The notes under the pieces are model-generated. The model was given only the letters and a program-made list of their open reading frames with translations. It searched no databases and had not been told where the DNA came from. From positions 434,001-498,000 of the forward strand of contig NC_089423.1 in the NCBI RefSeq assembly GCF_013426205.1: a stretch of DNA of 64,000 nucleotides. Direction: 5' to 3'. Shown in pieces: positions 22,225 to 32,320 of the stretch. This DNA is from Metarhizium brunneum. Lineage: Eukaryota > Ascomycota > Sordariomycetes > Hypocreales > Clavicipitaceae. Each line of letters starts with the position of its first letter. Positions within the stretch are counted from its first letter, which is position 1. Both the position numbers and the translations under genes were made by a program.

Positions 22225-24723
22225 ATGGCACCACGCGAGACTACCACCGCATCTGGATCCAATGAAACCCGAGAGGGACCAACCACCATCTCTGCTCACG
22301 ACATGCTTGCTGAGATCATACGCCTTCGGGAACGGGTCCAACAGATGGAAGAAGAACGGCAGGAACAAGCCACGACTGCGGCCACAATTAAAAAGGACTT
22401 GGGAGAAATCCTTAGACCCAGGGCACCAGGACCGTACGACGGATCCCCGGGTGCGCTTCAAGGATTCCTCACTCAACTCAGGGCTTACCACCGACAATTC
22501 CCGACCAAAATGGAAGAATCCTCTGCCAAGGTACTGCACGCAGGAGGGTGTATGACGGGAGTGGCACTCGCATGGTTTGAACCCATTATGAGGGACTACC
22601 TTAACAAAGAAAAAGACGACCGCGAAGAAGAAACCAACACCATTTTCGAAAGTTACGATGAATTCGAAAAAGCTATCAAAAAGGCCTTTGGAACAGTTGA
22701 CGAAGCTAGGGCTGCTGAGTACTACATCGACGGGCTCAAGCAGAAGGGATCGGCATCCGATTATGCCGCTCGCTTCAGACAACTTGCATCTCAGCTTGAC
22801 TGGGAGGACGAACCTCTTATGTCAGCTTTCTATAAAGGACTTAAGGAAGAAGTCAAAGATGAACTCTACAGGGAGAACAGACCAGACAACTTATCGGACT
22901 ACATCGCTATGGCGGTACGAATCGACGACAGACAGTATCAGCGACGCATACAGAAGAAACAGGGTAAAGGAACCTGGAGCCCTGCCAAAGGGAAGAGTTA
23001 CCAAGCCAATCAACGCAGAAAGCGTGACGAACCTATTGCCTATGGTCACACTCTTAACCCTGGACGAATGGAGCTTGACGCTACCAAGAAAGACGACAAA
23101 AAGGAAAAGAAATGCTACAACTGCGGAAAACCAGGACATTTCGCCAATAAATGCAAGAAACCCAGGAAAGAATGGAAGCCAGTACCAGAAGGAGGTAAGA
23201 AACAACTCAATTCTACTAACCAACAGAAAATCGAAGTTACCGAATCAGAGGTGGAACATAAGAACCTCAACTGGACCTTCTGCTATGACGACAACTGCTA
23301 CGTTCACATGAGCAGCAAACAAGAAAGAGGATGGTTTCCAAAAGAACCAAGAAAACCAAAGAAGAAAATTATGAACTTCATAGGAAACGGACTGCAAGTA
23401 GCCAAACAACTGGTACAAGAAGACCTGGACGAACAATCAATGGAAAAGAGAACGCTTGCAATGACGGGACGAAAGGAACTCCATGAACCAAAATCGCCAG
23501 AATATTTGGACGAAGACTCGCACCAAGAAATTCTCGATTGGGTGCGACAACAAGCAGAAGCAAGGAAGAATCGAAGGGAACAACAATATAGGGAGGAGCA
23601 AGACGCACAAATCCTCACCACCTTCGACGAACCGGAAGATAGAGTAAGGGAAATGAGCGTCGATGACGACAACGCAATCCTAGATACTCCAGAAGCGTCC
23701 GAAGACGAACGAAGCGAGGAAGAAACGCCTGCAAGGCTGACAGCCACACAAGAACAAGCTGTACAGCGATATTTCCCCGCACCAACAGGAAAACATTTCG
23801 CAATTCCTATTCTAGCAGTGGACACCACCACGGCAATGGAAAACCAGACACTATGGTTTCCGGAAGGAGAGAAGGAAGACGATCCTAGACTCTCACCAAG
23901 ACACGCGGAACATACACGTTTAGCATGGGCATCATGCGCGTTTGCAATGTGCCAGGCACACTTTCAAACCAAGGCACGATTGGATGCGTTTCCGATCAGG
24001 ATGAAAGGATATCCGATCAAAGCACCATACTTCAGATGGGAACTCCTAGAATGGAGAGTGAAGATAATCAATAACGATCAAACGATGATCTTGGAACCCG
24101 ATTCAAACACACCCATCAAATGCCGAGCTCATACAGATCCTACGGACGTATGTGAATCAGACACATGCCAGTTACATGTACATACGAAGAACAGGCAGTG
24201 GCATCAGTATGTGTATGAGGGAAAAATCCCAACACACAGAAGGGAGTTACTACTCAAGTCACCTCGATGTGAAACAAAAGACCACATGGTATGCCCACTA
24301 CCTAATTGTTCAGAACATATGGTAGATAAGGCCAGGGAATGGCACAAGTGGCAATGTGGAACACCAGCAGCATACAAACGGACACAGCGAGCATTAGACA
24401 TACTCGAACAGAAAGACCCCAGGGGAACCACAGAATCAACATACCACAGTGAACAACAGTTGGATAAGTGGTACAACGAACAGAAGTTCAACCCCAGATG
24501 CAACAGGAAATATGCGGTAAACTGCGACAACCCAAGATGCGAAAAACACGGAGAAATGAAAAACCAAATTTACAATCGCCTATGTCAAATGTTTGACGAT
24601 GGGTTTTGCTTCAAGCACCCGCAAAACGGAACTGGACCTACAGAATGGTACCAAGAAATGAAACGACAAATCGCAGAAGAATCTATTCCGGAAAACTCAA
24701 AAAACGAGGCACGCCATCTGTAA
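22225..24723 (+). CDS. gag: Gag polyprotein
   Basis: 832 residues from the first ATG after the leader (aacATGGCACC). The capsid-like part is residues 50-260 (YDGSPGALQGFLTQLRAY, AAEYYIDGLKQKGS). A CCHC zinc knuckle (CYNCGKPGHFANKC) starts at residue 297. Beyond it lies an unusually long C-terminal half with four copies of a C-x4-C-x2-H motif starting at residues 353, 643, 690 and 767. Each is followed seven or eight residues later by Trp or Tyr. Gag forms the virus-like particle in the cytoplasm and packages RNA. Its last 118 bp overlap the pol frame. The extra Cys/His modules are not part of the usual Ty3 Gag as I know it. Confidence 0.93.
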   Translation: MAPRETTTASGSNETREGPTTISAHDMLAEIIRLRERVQQMEEERQEQATTAATIKKDLGEILRPRAPGPYDGSPGALQGFLTQLRAYHRQFPTKMEESSAKVLHAGGCMTGVALAWFEPIMRDYLNKEKDDREEETNTIFESYDEFEKAIKKAFGTVDEARAAEYYIDGLKQKGSASDYAARFRQLASQLDWEDEPLMSAFYKGLKEEVKDELYRENRPDNLSDYIAMAVRIDDRQYQRRIQKKQGKGTWSPAKGKSYQANQRRKRDEPIAYGHTLNPGRMELDATKKDDKKEKKCYNCGKPGHFANKCKKPRKEWKPVPEGGKKQLNSTNQQKIEVTESEVEHKNLNWTFCYDDNCYVHMSSKQERGWFPKEPRKPKKKIMNFIGNGLQVAKQLVQEDLDEQSMEKRTLAMTGRKELHEPKSPEYLDEDSHQEILDWVRQQAEARKNRREQQYREEQDAQILTTFDEPEDRVREMSVDDDNAILDTPEASEDERSEEETPARLTATQEQAVQRYFPAPTGKHFAIPILAVDTTTAMENQTLWFPEGEKEDDPRLSPRHAEHTRLAWASCAFAMCQAHFQTKARLDAFPIRMKGYPIKAPYFRWELLEWRVKIINNDQTMILEPDSNTPIKCRAHTDPTDVCESDTCQLHVHTKNRQWHQYVYEGKIPTHRRELLLKSPRCETKDHMVCPLPNCSEHMVDKAREWHKWQCGTPAAYKRTQRALDILEQKDPRGTTESTYHSEQQLDKWYNEQKFNPRCNRKYAVNCDNPRCEKHGEMKNQIYNRLCQMFDDGFCFKHPQNGTGPTEWYQEMKRQIAEESIPENSKNEARHL

Positions 24724-24740
24724 AAGGGCTACAGGCTGGC
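24699..24740 (+). promoter_or_regulatory. Programmed -1 ribosomal frameshift signal
   Basis: The heptamer A_AAA_AAC at 24699-24705 is in the correct gag phase (zero-frame codons AAA AAC). Seven nt later a stem-loop spans 24713-24740, with GCCA pairing TGGC, a small internal loop, CTGTA pairing TACAG, and a 7-nt loop. A slip of -1 enters the long pol frame directly. Heptamer, phase, spacer and stem all fit the canonical signal. Confidence 0.88.
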
Positions 24741-27700
24741 ATGAAAAGAAAGACGCTAATGACCCTCAACGCAACCCAGAACGGACGAAGCGACAAAATG
24801 GTATTAGACGCCGAAGTCATGGGACATCGCGTTCGCATACTTGTGGACAGTGGCGCGATGGGCAACTATATCTCACCCAGAGTTGTGAATCGTTACCAAC
24901 TACCGTGGAAACACAAAGAGGCACCATACGAGTTAACTGATATCGAAGGAAAACTTTTTGCCTATAATGACGGAATCATTAACCAAGAGACTGATCATCT
25001 CGAAGTACAGATTCAAAGTCATTCAGAAGTGATTCAACTCGATGTTATGGACGTATCGGAACACGACCTAGTGTTAGGGTACCCATGGTTATGGGAGAGT
25101 AACCCACTGATCAACTGGAGGACAGGCCAACTGAAGTGGAACGAGACTTCAGGCCAACAGAATCAGCAGAATTCGGAAGAAAGAACGAAATTTCGTCATA
25201 ACTTAGCTCATGAACAGAGTTCTGAAGAAAAAGAACCTTCAAGCAAGTTATCCAAGGACCAACGACAACAAACAAGCGGCAGAAAAGCAGTCAAAACAAT
25301 TGGATCCACCGTAACGACCTCGACGGCGCTACAAACCGGGATACGAACAACAATAAGCAACAAGAAGACAAAAGCCAAGATCCGAAAGGTTATTGCCACC
25401 TTAAGGAAAGACCTCGCGAACACAAACAAGAAACTCGAAGGAGAAAAGAGGAACGAGAACGATAAAGACGACAAAAGCCCAATAACGAAAGAAGAAAGAC
25501 TCAAGAATATCCCTAAGGAATACCGGAAATACGAAAAATTATTCGCAGAAGAATTAGAAACCGGATTACCAGAACACAGCCAATGGGATCATCAGATTGA
25601 ATTGATAGACGGAAAGTCGACAACATTCCATAAGATTTACAACTTAAACGCAAGAGAACTCGAAACACTACGGGAGTACATCGACGAGATGTTAGCGAAA
25701 GGCTACATCAGAGCATCCACATCAGAAGCTGGATACCCAGTTATGTTTGTTCCAAAGAAAAACGGGAAACTGCGGTTAGTAGTGGACTATCGGCGATTGA
25801 ACGCGATTACCATGAAGGATCGAACACCGTTGCCACTAATATCGGAACTACGGGACCGATTGCACGGAATGAATTGGTTCACCGCTTTGGACCTGAAGGG
25901 AGCATACAATTTGATTCGAATAAAGAAAGGCCATGAATGGAAGACAGCCTTTAGAACGAAGTTCGGACTATTCGAATACCTGGTAATGCCATTCGGGCTT
26001 ACCAACGCACCAGCGACATTCCAACGAATGATCAACAGCGTACTACGAAAATATTTGGACAATTTTGTGGTAGTGTATCTGGACGATATACTGATCTTCT
26101 CAAAAACCCTGGAAGACCACAAAAGACATGTACACAAGGTACTACAAGCGCTACAAGACGCGAAGTTACTAGTGGAACCAGCAAAAAGCAAATTCCATAC
26201 CCAGGAAGTAGACTTCCTAGGACACACGATACGACCAAACGAGATACGAATGGAAAAGACAAAGATTGAGGCAGTAAGGAACTGGCCAACACCGAAGAAT
26301 GTCAAGGACATACAAAGCTTTAGAGGCTTTGCGAACTATTACAGGAGATTCATCAAGAGCTACGGCGAAATCGCAGCACCCTTGGATGAACTCACCAAGA
26401 AGGATAAGCAGTGGAATTGGAACGATGAGGCGCAATGTGCCTTTGACAAGATCAAAGAACTCATCACATCCGAACCTGTTTTGAGAACCTTCGACCCAGA
26501 AAAAGAAACGGAACTAGAAACCGACTCATCAGACTTTGCTCTAGGAGCACAAGTTGGACAAAGAGACGATGACGGAAAACTACACCCTATTGCGTTCTAC
26601 TCGAAGAAACTTCATGGAGCAGAACTCAACTACCCCATCTACGACAAAGAATTCCTAGCAATCATCAATGCTTTCAAGGAATTTAGACACTATCTCATGG
26701 GAAGCAAACACAAAGTTAAGGTGTATACCGATCATAAGAACATCTCTCATTTTGCGACGACGCAACAATTGAATGGACGACAAATTCGATGGGCCGAATA
26801 TCTTTCAGAATTCGACTACGAAATCATCCATCGAAAAGGATCCGAGAACGGACGAGCAGACGCTCTAAGTCGAAGAAGCGACTACGATACAGGAGTACCT
26901 ACAGCAACAGGACCACTCCTTGAGATCAATAAAAATGGCAATTTCCAGCAGAAACAACTGAATGCCATATTGAAAGTACAGAAAGAAGACCCAGTATACG
27001 GCAAAATACACCAATGGGCAACAGACAATATACAACACATTGGGGACGTACCGACGGGATGCACATGCCACCCAGGAGGAGTACCAATGTATGGAGAGAA
27101 AATCTGGATACCACCAGAATTACAAGAAGAATGCATCAAAGAAATGCATGAACATCCAGTCTACGGACATCAAGGAATCCGCAAGACACTGGATAAGATA
27201 CGACGACAATACGATTTCTCAGGAATCAAGAAAATGGTCGAAAAGGTTGTCAACGAATGCATACAATGCGGAAAAAGTAAGGCTTCACGACATAAGCCAT
27301 ACGGAGAACTGCAACCATTACCAGTACCAACACGACCATGGGAATCGATAGCTTTCGATCATATTACGAAGCTACCAATGTCAAAAGAACCAATGACCAA
27401 CGTGGAATATGACAGCATATTCGTGGTCACGGATAGACTCACAAAATACGGATACTTTTTACCGTACAGAGAAGCAAGCAATGCAGAAGAACTTGCATAT
27501 GTGTTCTTACGAACAATAGCAAGTAACCATGGACTGCCAGAAGAAATCATATCGGACAGAGGAAGTACATTTACTTCTAAGTTTTGGCAAGCACTTATGG
27601 CACAACTTGGAACGAATCACAAGTTAAGCACCGCATACCATCCACAGACAGATGGACAGACGGAAAGATTGAACCAGACGCTTGAACAGTATCTACGATG

Positions 27701-28430
27701 TTACATCAATCATCAACAGGACGATTGGGTTAAATGGTTACCTACAGCGCAATTGGCTTACAATAGCTCGATATCAGAATCGACAAAGCAAACACCAGCC
27801 TACGCCAATTACGGATTTAATCCCGAAGTATTTCGAACACAGCGCGAAGGACCGCAAGCAGAACGAGCGATGCTGCAAGCAGATGAACTGAAGAGATTGC
27901 ACGAAGAAATGCGACACGAATTGGAATTCGTACGAAACAGAATGGCACAATACCATAATCGTAAAAGATCGAAGGGACCAATCTTTGGGGAGGGAGACAT
28001 GGTCTACCTACTCCGACGAAACATCAAAACAACGCGACCAAGCGACAAATTGGACTACAAAAAATTAGGACCATTCGCTATCAAGAAAAGAATATCGACA
28101 AACAACTACGAACTTTCATTACCAAAGACTATGAGGAATCATCCTATAGTACACATTTCACTTCTTGAGAAAGCACCAAACAATGCACCAGCAGAAGAAG
28201 ACATCGAAGTCATGAACGAAACGGAATATGAAGTAGAACGGATCTTAGACATGAGGACAAGAAACAAAACACGCCAATATCTCATTAAATGGAAAAGCTA
28301 TGGAGACGAGGAAAACACATGGGAACCTACGGAGCACCTGAAGAATTGCCAGCACCTATTACGGCAGTATCACCAGCAGCATTCAACAAGGCATCCCCAA
28401 ACACAGCGTTCCAATCCAACACGTCAATAG
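24705..28430 (+). CDS. pol: Pol polyprotein (PR-RT-RNase H-IN-chromodomain)
   Basis: About 1241 residues follow the frameshift. The open frame itself starts near 24606 without a good ATG. In order: aspartic protease (VDSGAMGNYIS, near nt 24843), reverse transcriptase (FVPKKNGKLRLVVDYRRLNA, then VVYLDDILIFS near 26075), and RNase H (ETDSSDFALGAQVG, TDHKNISHF). Integrase follows, with an HHCC zinc finger (HEHPVYGHQG..CIQCGKSKA) and the D,D(35)E core (DHITKLP, SDRGSTFTS, DGQTERLNQ). A C-terminal chromodomain (EYEVERILDMR, YLIKWKSYGDEENTWEP) would steer integration to chromatin. The gene order RT-RH-IN plus chromodomain marks a Ty3/gypsy chromovirus. No stops or frameshifts are seen. The last 104 bp overlap the antisense gene tail to tail. 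Confidence 0.96.
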   Translation, partial: RGTPSVKGLQAGMKRKTLMTLNATQNGRSDKMVLDAEVMGHRVRILVDSGAMGNYISPRVVNRYQLPWKHKEAPYELTDIEGKLFAYNDGIINQETDHLEVQIQSHSEVIQLDVMDVSEHDLVLGYPWLWESNPLINWRTGQLKWNETSGQQNQQNSEERTKFRHNLAHEQSSEEKEPSSKLSKDQRQQTSGRKAVKTIGSTVTTSTALQTGIRTTISNKKTKAKIRKVIATLRKDLANTNKKLEGEKRNENDKDDKSPITKEERLKNIPKEYRKYEKLFAEELETGLPEHSQWDHQIELIDGKSTTFHKIYNLNARELETLREYIDEMLAKGYIRASTSEAGYPVMFVPKKNGKLRLVVDYRRLNAITMKDRTPLPLISELRDRLHGMNWFTALDLKGAYNLIRIKKGHEWKTAFRTKFGLFEYLVMPFGLTNAPATFQRMINSVLRKYLDNFVVVYLDDILIFSKTLEDHKRHVHKVLQALQDAKLLVEPAKSKFHTQEVDFLGHTIRPNEIRMEKTKIEAVRNWPTPKNVKDIQSFRGFANYYRRFIKSYGEIAAPLDELTKKDKQWNWNDEAQCAFDKIKELITSEPVLRTFDPEKETELETDSSDFALGAQVGQRDDDGKLHPIAFYSKKLHGAELNYPIYDKEFLAIINAFKEFRHYLMGSKHKVKVYTDHKNISHFATTQQLNGRQIRWAEYLSEFDYEIIHRKGSENGRADALSRRSDYDTGVPTATGPLLEINKNGNFQQKQLNAILKVQKEDPVYGKIHQWATDNIQHIGDVPTGCTCHPGGVPMYGEKIWIPPELQEECIKEMHEHPVYGHQGIRKTLDKIRRQYDFSGIKKMVEKVVNECIQCGKSKASRHKPYGELQPLPVPTRPWESIAFDHITKLPMSKEPMTNVEYDSIFVVTDRLTKYGYFLPYREASNAEELAYVFLRTIASNHGLPEEIISDRGSTFTSKFWQALMAQLGTNHKLSTAYHPQTDGQTERLNQTLEQYLRCYINHQQDDWVKWLPTAQLAYNSSISESTKQTPAYANYGFNPEVFRTQREGPQAERAMLQADELKRLHEEMRHELEFVRNRMAQYHNRKRSKGPIFGEGDMVYLLRRNIKTTRPSDKLDYKKLGPFAIKKRISTNNYELSLPKTMRNHPIVHISLLEKAPNNAPAEEDIEVMNETEYEVERILDMRTRNKTRQYLIKWKSYGDEENTWEPTEHLKNCQHLLRQYHQQHSTRHPQTQRSNPTRQ

Positions 28431-28972
28431 CGCCTAGAGATTGCGCATCGATAACAGCCTCGGATTCGCGACGCTCCTCCTCCTCCAACTCATCCAGCGA
28501 TTGCAGACCCAAGCGAGTCATTTGTTGACCCTTGGTAACCAACTGCCGCTTTTGGCGGCGCAGTCGCGCTAGACGGGCCAGCGCTTCATTCAACTCAGCC
28601 TGAGCCTTGAGCATTTGCTCTTCCGCTCTCTCTTCCTCCTGATCCAAACGTTTCGATTCGGAAATAATGCGACCAACTACAAGGACACTCATTAGCAAAA
28701 AACAGTGACACACAAAAAGGACACCTACGCGAGCTAATCGCGACACCAGAAGCATCACAGGAACGCCCCCGCCGCACGCATTCCCCGCACTTGGAGGAAC
28801 GCTCAATCATCTTGCAACGAAGACCACGGGCGGAACAAAAGGAACACGGCATGACGTCGTAACCAAACGATTCAATGGAATCAGCCAAGCGATCGTTCCG
28901 TAAGGTAGAAGGAGCCTTCAACGAGGGATCTTTTCGCTTTCGGGTACGAGGAACGACGGTACGACTGGACAT
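28327..28972 (-). CDS. Antisense Zn2Cys6-like coiled-coil protein carried by the retroelement
   Basis: Exon 1 is 28747-28972 and exon 2 is 28327-28676, giving 191 residues. The 70-nt intron has donor GTGTCG, branch GCTAATG and acceptor CTTGTAG. A basic N-terminus precedes a cysteine cluster, CSFCSARGLRC..CGECVRRGRSC, spaced C-x2-C-x6-C-x8-C-x2-C-x6-C, which fits the Gal4-type pattern. A long Glu/Arg coiled coil follows (LDQEEERAEEQMLKAQAELN, LARLARLRRQKRQL), then a Trp-containing tail (VLDWNAVFGD). I recall similar short fungal proteins as very numerous and repeat-associated, but no function is known to me. DNA binding is inference. It lies between pol and the 3' LTR, on the opposite strand. 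Confidence 0.75.
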
Positions 28973-29084
28973 GGCGTCAGAAGGACATCACAAAGGATGA
29001 AAAGAAAGAGGAACTTACCAACGAAAAGAAAAGGGCAGAGGAACTACTTATGAAACAAGGCCTAGGTCTTGAGGACAAGACCAT

Positions 29085-29095
29085 GGGAGAGGGGA
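29085..29095 (+). promoter_or_regulatory. Polypurine tract
   Basis: GGGAGAGGGGA lies 5 bp before the 3' LTR, the position where plus-strand DNA synthesis is primed. Confidence 0.75.
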
Positions 29096-29100
29096 CATCG

Positions 29101-29536
29101 TGTTACGACCCAGCACGTAGGCTGCAGGATGGGCCGGCTGCATGGAGCCGCCGGGCGGCACAGGCATGACGGGCCACGGAACATTGGTCGGCACGACAGG
29201 ACCAATGGGAAGGACGCTCAGTTATTATAAGTGAGCATGCACAACGCTCACCAGTGTTTGGAAGTGAGCATCGAGGATGCTCACCTCCGCGATAACTAGC
29301 AACCGTAGTATATAGGGACCCCCAAATTCGCTTCATAGATAGCCTCTAGCTCCTTAGCTTTCAACACAGATCATTACATTGAATAAGCCTCGCTTACAAC
29401 TCTTTGACTCTGATCACTTGGTTACGGTCTACGACCTATTACCAACGTAACACCCAACTGCTCAGATTGACTGCCCTAGTGGCTCTGCCAACATAAACTA
29501 CGACTAGTTTATCCCTTGGGAACCTTAGCCGTTACA
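29101..29536 (+). repeat. 3' LTR of the intact element
   Basis: It shows no difference from 21726-22161 on reading. The TTAGT target duplication follows it. Confidence 0.97.
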
Positions 29537-29641
29537 TTAGTCTTATTATACTGACCAATATTCTGTGGCCTGTTATACCTGTGCCGCCCGGCGGCTCTAT
29601 GCAGCCGGCCCAACCTGCAGCCTACGTGCTGGGTCGTAACA

Positions 29642-31051
29642 TTTCCTAATTTATTATTAGAACTAAATATTATAGTTTTATAGCCCTTAAATTAAGTAAT
29701 ATAAAATAACTTATAATATTAATATTAGTTCTAATTAGATTTTTATATTTAAAAAAAGCGTATAATTACTTAGTTATAGTTCTTAAAAGAATATTACCTT
29801 AATTATTAATATATTATAATATTTTAGGATAAAATCTATACTTTCTTAGTTAATAATAATATATTCTTCTTTTTTATATTTATTTTTAACTATAATCTAG
29901 CTAAAAAAAGCTAGGGCTAACTTATATTAAATAAGCCTTTGCTTTTAAACTTTTAATTTATAGTTTTAAATCTAAATATTATTATAATAAAAATAGATAT
30001 AATTATATAAAATATTACTAGCTAAAAGCCTTTACCTTCTTATTTCTTAGCGCTATTAATTTATAAAACTTTAATTAATAAAGTATTTAAAAAAAATTAT
30101 ATCTTTATAATAGCTTTCCTTATATTATATTTAATTAGTTATACTAATTTTAATACCCCTTAACTACGTAAAGTAAATCTTAGTAATTACGCTTAATATC
30201 TAATATATTTTTATAATAAGAAGTTTAGCTAGTACTTATATTATTAGTTTTTAGTTGTTAATATTCTAATATATTAAAAGGTAAATAGCTTTACTTACTT
30301 TTATATTTTAAAAGTATTTAGTCTAAAAAACTTAAGTTATAATAAGCTTATAAAAGCCCTAATAATAAATAAGGGCCTTATATTATATATTATATATTAG
30401 GGTTTATACCTAACTAGTACATAATTATTCTAGAATAATAAAAGTAATTCTTTATAAGCTTTAGCTTACTTTTTTTTACTTAGTATATTACTAGTTTTTA
30501 TAACTTTTAATATAGCTAATATATAATAGTAAAACTTATATTAGTACTTTCCTGGTTTTATAAACCTAATAATAACTAATAATTATATATAATAAACTTT
30601 TATTTAAAATAGAATTTAAAAGAACTTATATATTATTATTTACTACTTAATAATTTATTTATAAACCTTTATAAAATATATTTTATACTTATTATTTAGC
30701 TTTATAAACTCCTAGAACTAATTTAAGTAATAGGTATAAAGTTCTAGCTACTTTTATGCTTTTTTTTAAAATTCTAATTACCTTACCTTTTAATAAAAAA
30801 ATAAAAAAAGCCTGTATTAAATTTACTAAGTACTAGGGCTTAGTAATTATAGCCTAGAATTTAAATTAGCTATAATTATTTAACGCCTAGAATCCTGCTT
30901 TTTTTATTATAATAAATATTACTAATATTACTAATTAGTTTATAGCTTTTCTTAACTACTTTTAGATATACTTAGCCTATTAAGCACTTTATTATTTACA
31001 GGCAAAAAAGGGTGGAGATTAACCTACTTGCCGCTTCTTTTTCCCTTAACT
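29642..31051. other. AT-rich RIP-like remnant DNA
   Basis: 1.4 kb of A/T-rich sequence between two old LTR copies, with no open frame or recognisable motif. It does not match the inner edges of the gypsy family. Confidence 0.45.
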
Positions 31052-31486
31052 TATTACGACCTAGCATATAAGCTATAAGTTAGGCTAGCTATATAAAGCT
31101 GCTAGGTAGTATAAGTATAATAGGCTATAAAATATTAGTTAGTATAATAAAACTAATAAAAAAATATTTAATTATTATAAGTAAATATATATAATACTTA
31201 TTAATATTTAAAAGTAAATATTAAAAATACTTATTTTTATAATAACTAGTATTTATAATATATAAAAACTTTTAAATTTACTTTATAAATAAATTTTAGC
31301 TTTTTAATTTTTAATAATAATTATTATATTAATTTAAGTATTATTTATAACTTTTTAATTTTAATTTTTAGTTATAATTTTTAATTTATTATTAATATAA
31401 TATTTAATTACTTAAATTAATTATTTTAATTATTTTATTAATATAAATTATAATTAATTTATTTTTTAAAAATTTTAATTATTATA
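31052..31486 (+). repeat. RIP-mutated plus-strand LTR of the same gypsy family
   Basis: TATTACGACCTAGCATATAA corresponds to TGTTACGACCCAGCACGTAG of the intact LTR, and the match runs to the end (TTAATTATTATA for TTAGCCGTTACA) with almost only C-to-T and G-to-A changes. Confidence 0.88.
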
Positions 31487-32030
31487 TATTAAAAGCTTTT
31501 ATTTAAATAATTATTATATTACTTTAAATAATAATTAATAATTATTAAAATAATATTTATAATATTTATTTTATTTAAAATAATTATATTATTAATATTT
31601 TAGAATTTTAAATTTTAAAACTTTATAAATAAATTTATATAATTATATTAATAAGTTAAATAACTTAATTTTAAATATTAAATACTTATATTAAAATAAA
31701 AAACTTAAAAAAAATTATTAAGCTTAAAATATTAAAATTTTATAATAATAACCTAAAAATACTTTAAAAATTCTTAATTTAACTTAAAATATATTATTAA
31801 TTTTATTTAAATAAATTAATTAATATATAAATAAAAGTATTATATATTAAAAAATATATAATAAATATTATATTTATATAATTTAAATTAATTATATATG
31901 AGTAAAATTAGCTTAAAAAAAACAAAAAAAAAGTTTAAGTTAACTTAAATTAGCTTAATAAGTACTTAATAAGCACTTAAAAAGGTAATTTTAGCTTAAT
32001 TAGCAACAGGTAATTAGCGCTTAAGTTAGT
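31487..32030 (+). mobile_element. Remnant of the leader/gag region downstream of the RIP-mutated LTR
   Basis: The first 70 or so bases match the leader of the intact element (TATTAAAAGCTTTTATTTAA for CGTTGAAAGCTCTTGTTCAG). They also match the reverse complement of 11041-11094. Further on the alignment is lost by eye, and GC recovers near 32030. So this LTR was a 5' LTR of a copy now truncated at its 3' side. Confidence 0.65.
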
Positions 32031-32320
32031 ATAGCTTATAGTAGCGGTGCGGGCTGTCTGGATTAACGTTTTGTTACATAAATGTCTTAATATCTTACTC
32101 TTCTTGTAGATATGTTTTAAGATAAAGAACGTATAGCAGTCTCTAGTTTAGTTTACATGGGATAATAGAAATGCCGATTTTAAACCTTGGCGTAATAATA
32201 GCTATTGCCTATAGATGTAGGCCATGAGTTATAATGCAATCTGAAAGCCGCTGATGCTGGCTCATCCTTCACCTCAATATGCATCCCATGTACCATGTAC
32301 GTTCATCATACGGAGTACCC

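Larger units (their letters stand above)
21726..29536 (+). mobile_element. Intact Ty3/gypsy chromodomain LTR retrotransposon
   Basis: It is 7811 bp, bounded by 436-bp LTRs that I find identical on reading, each TGTTAC..GTTACA, and flanked by the 5-bp duplication TTAGT (21721-21725 and 29537-29541). Inside are a self-priming site, gag, a -1 frameshift site, pol (PR-RT-RH-IN-chromodomain), an antisense two-exon gene and a polypurine tract. All frames are open, so it may be active. It shows none of the RIP changes seen in four other LTR copies in this window, which implies insertion after the last effective round of RIP. Confidence 0.97.
21390..29641 (-). repeat. Old RIP-mutated solo LTR, split by the intact retroelement
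   Basis: The two halves (21390-21725 and 29542-29641), plus one copy of TTAGT, form a 436-bp antisense LTR. It begins TGTAACGGCTAAGGTTC and ends GTGCTGGGTCGTAACA. G-to-A and C-to-T changes are heavy on the left and light at the right end. Neither flank matches the inner edges of the element, so this is a solo LTR. Flanking pentamers TTACC and TTTCC differ at one base. Confidence 0.88.
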
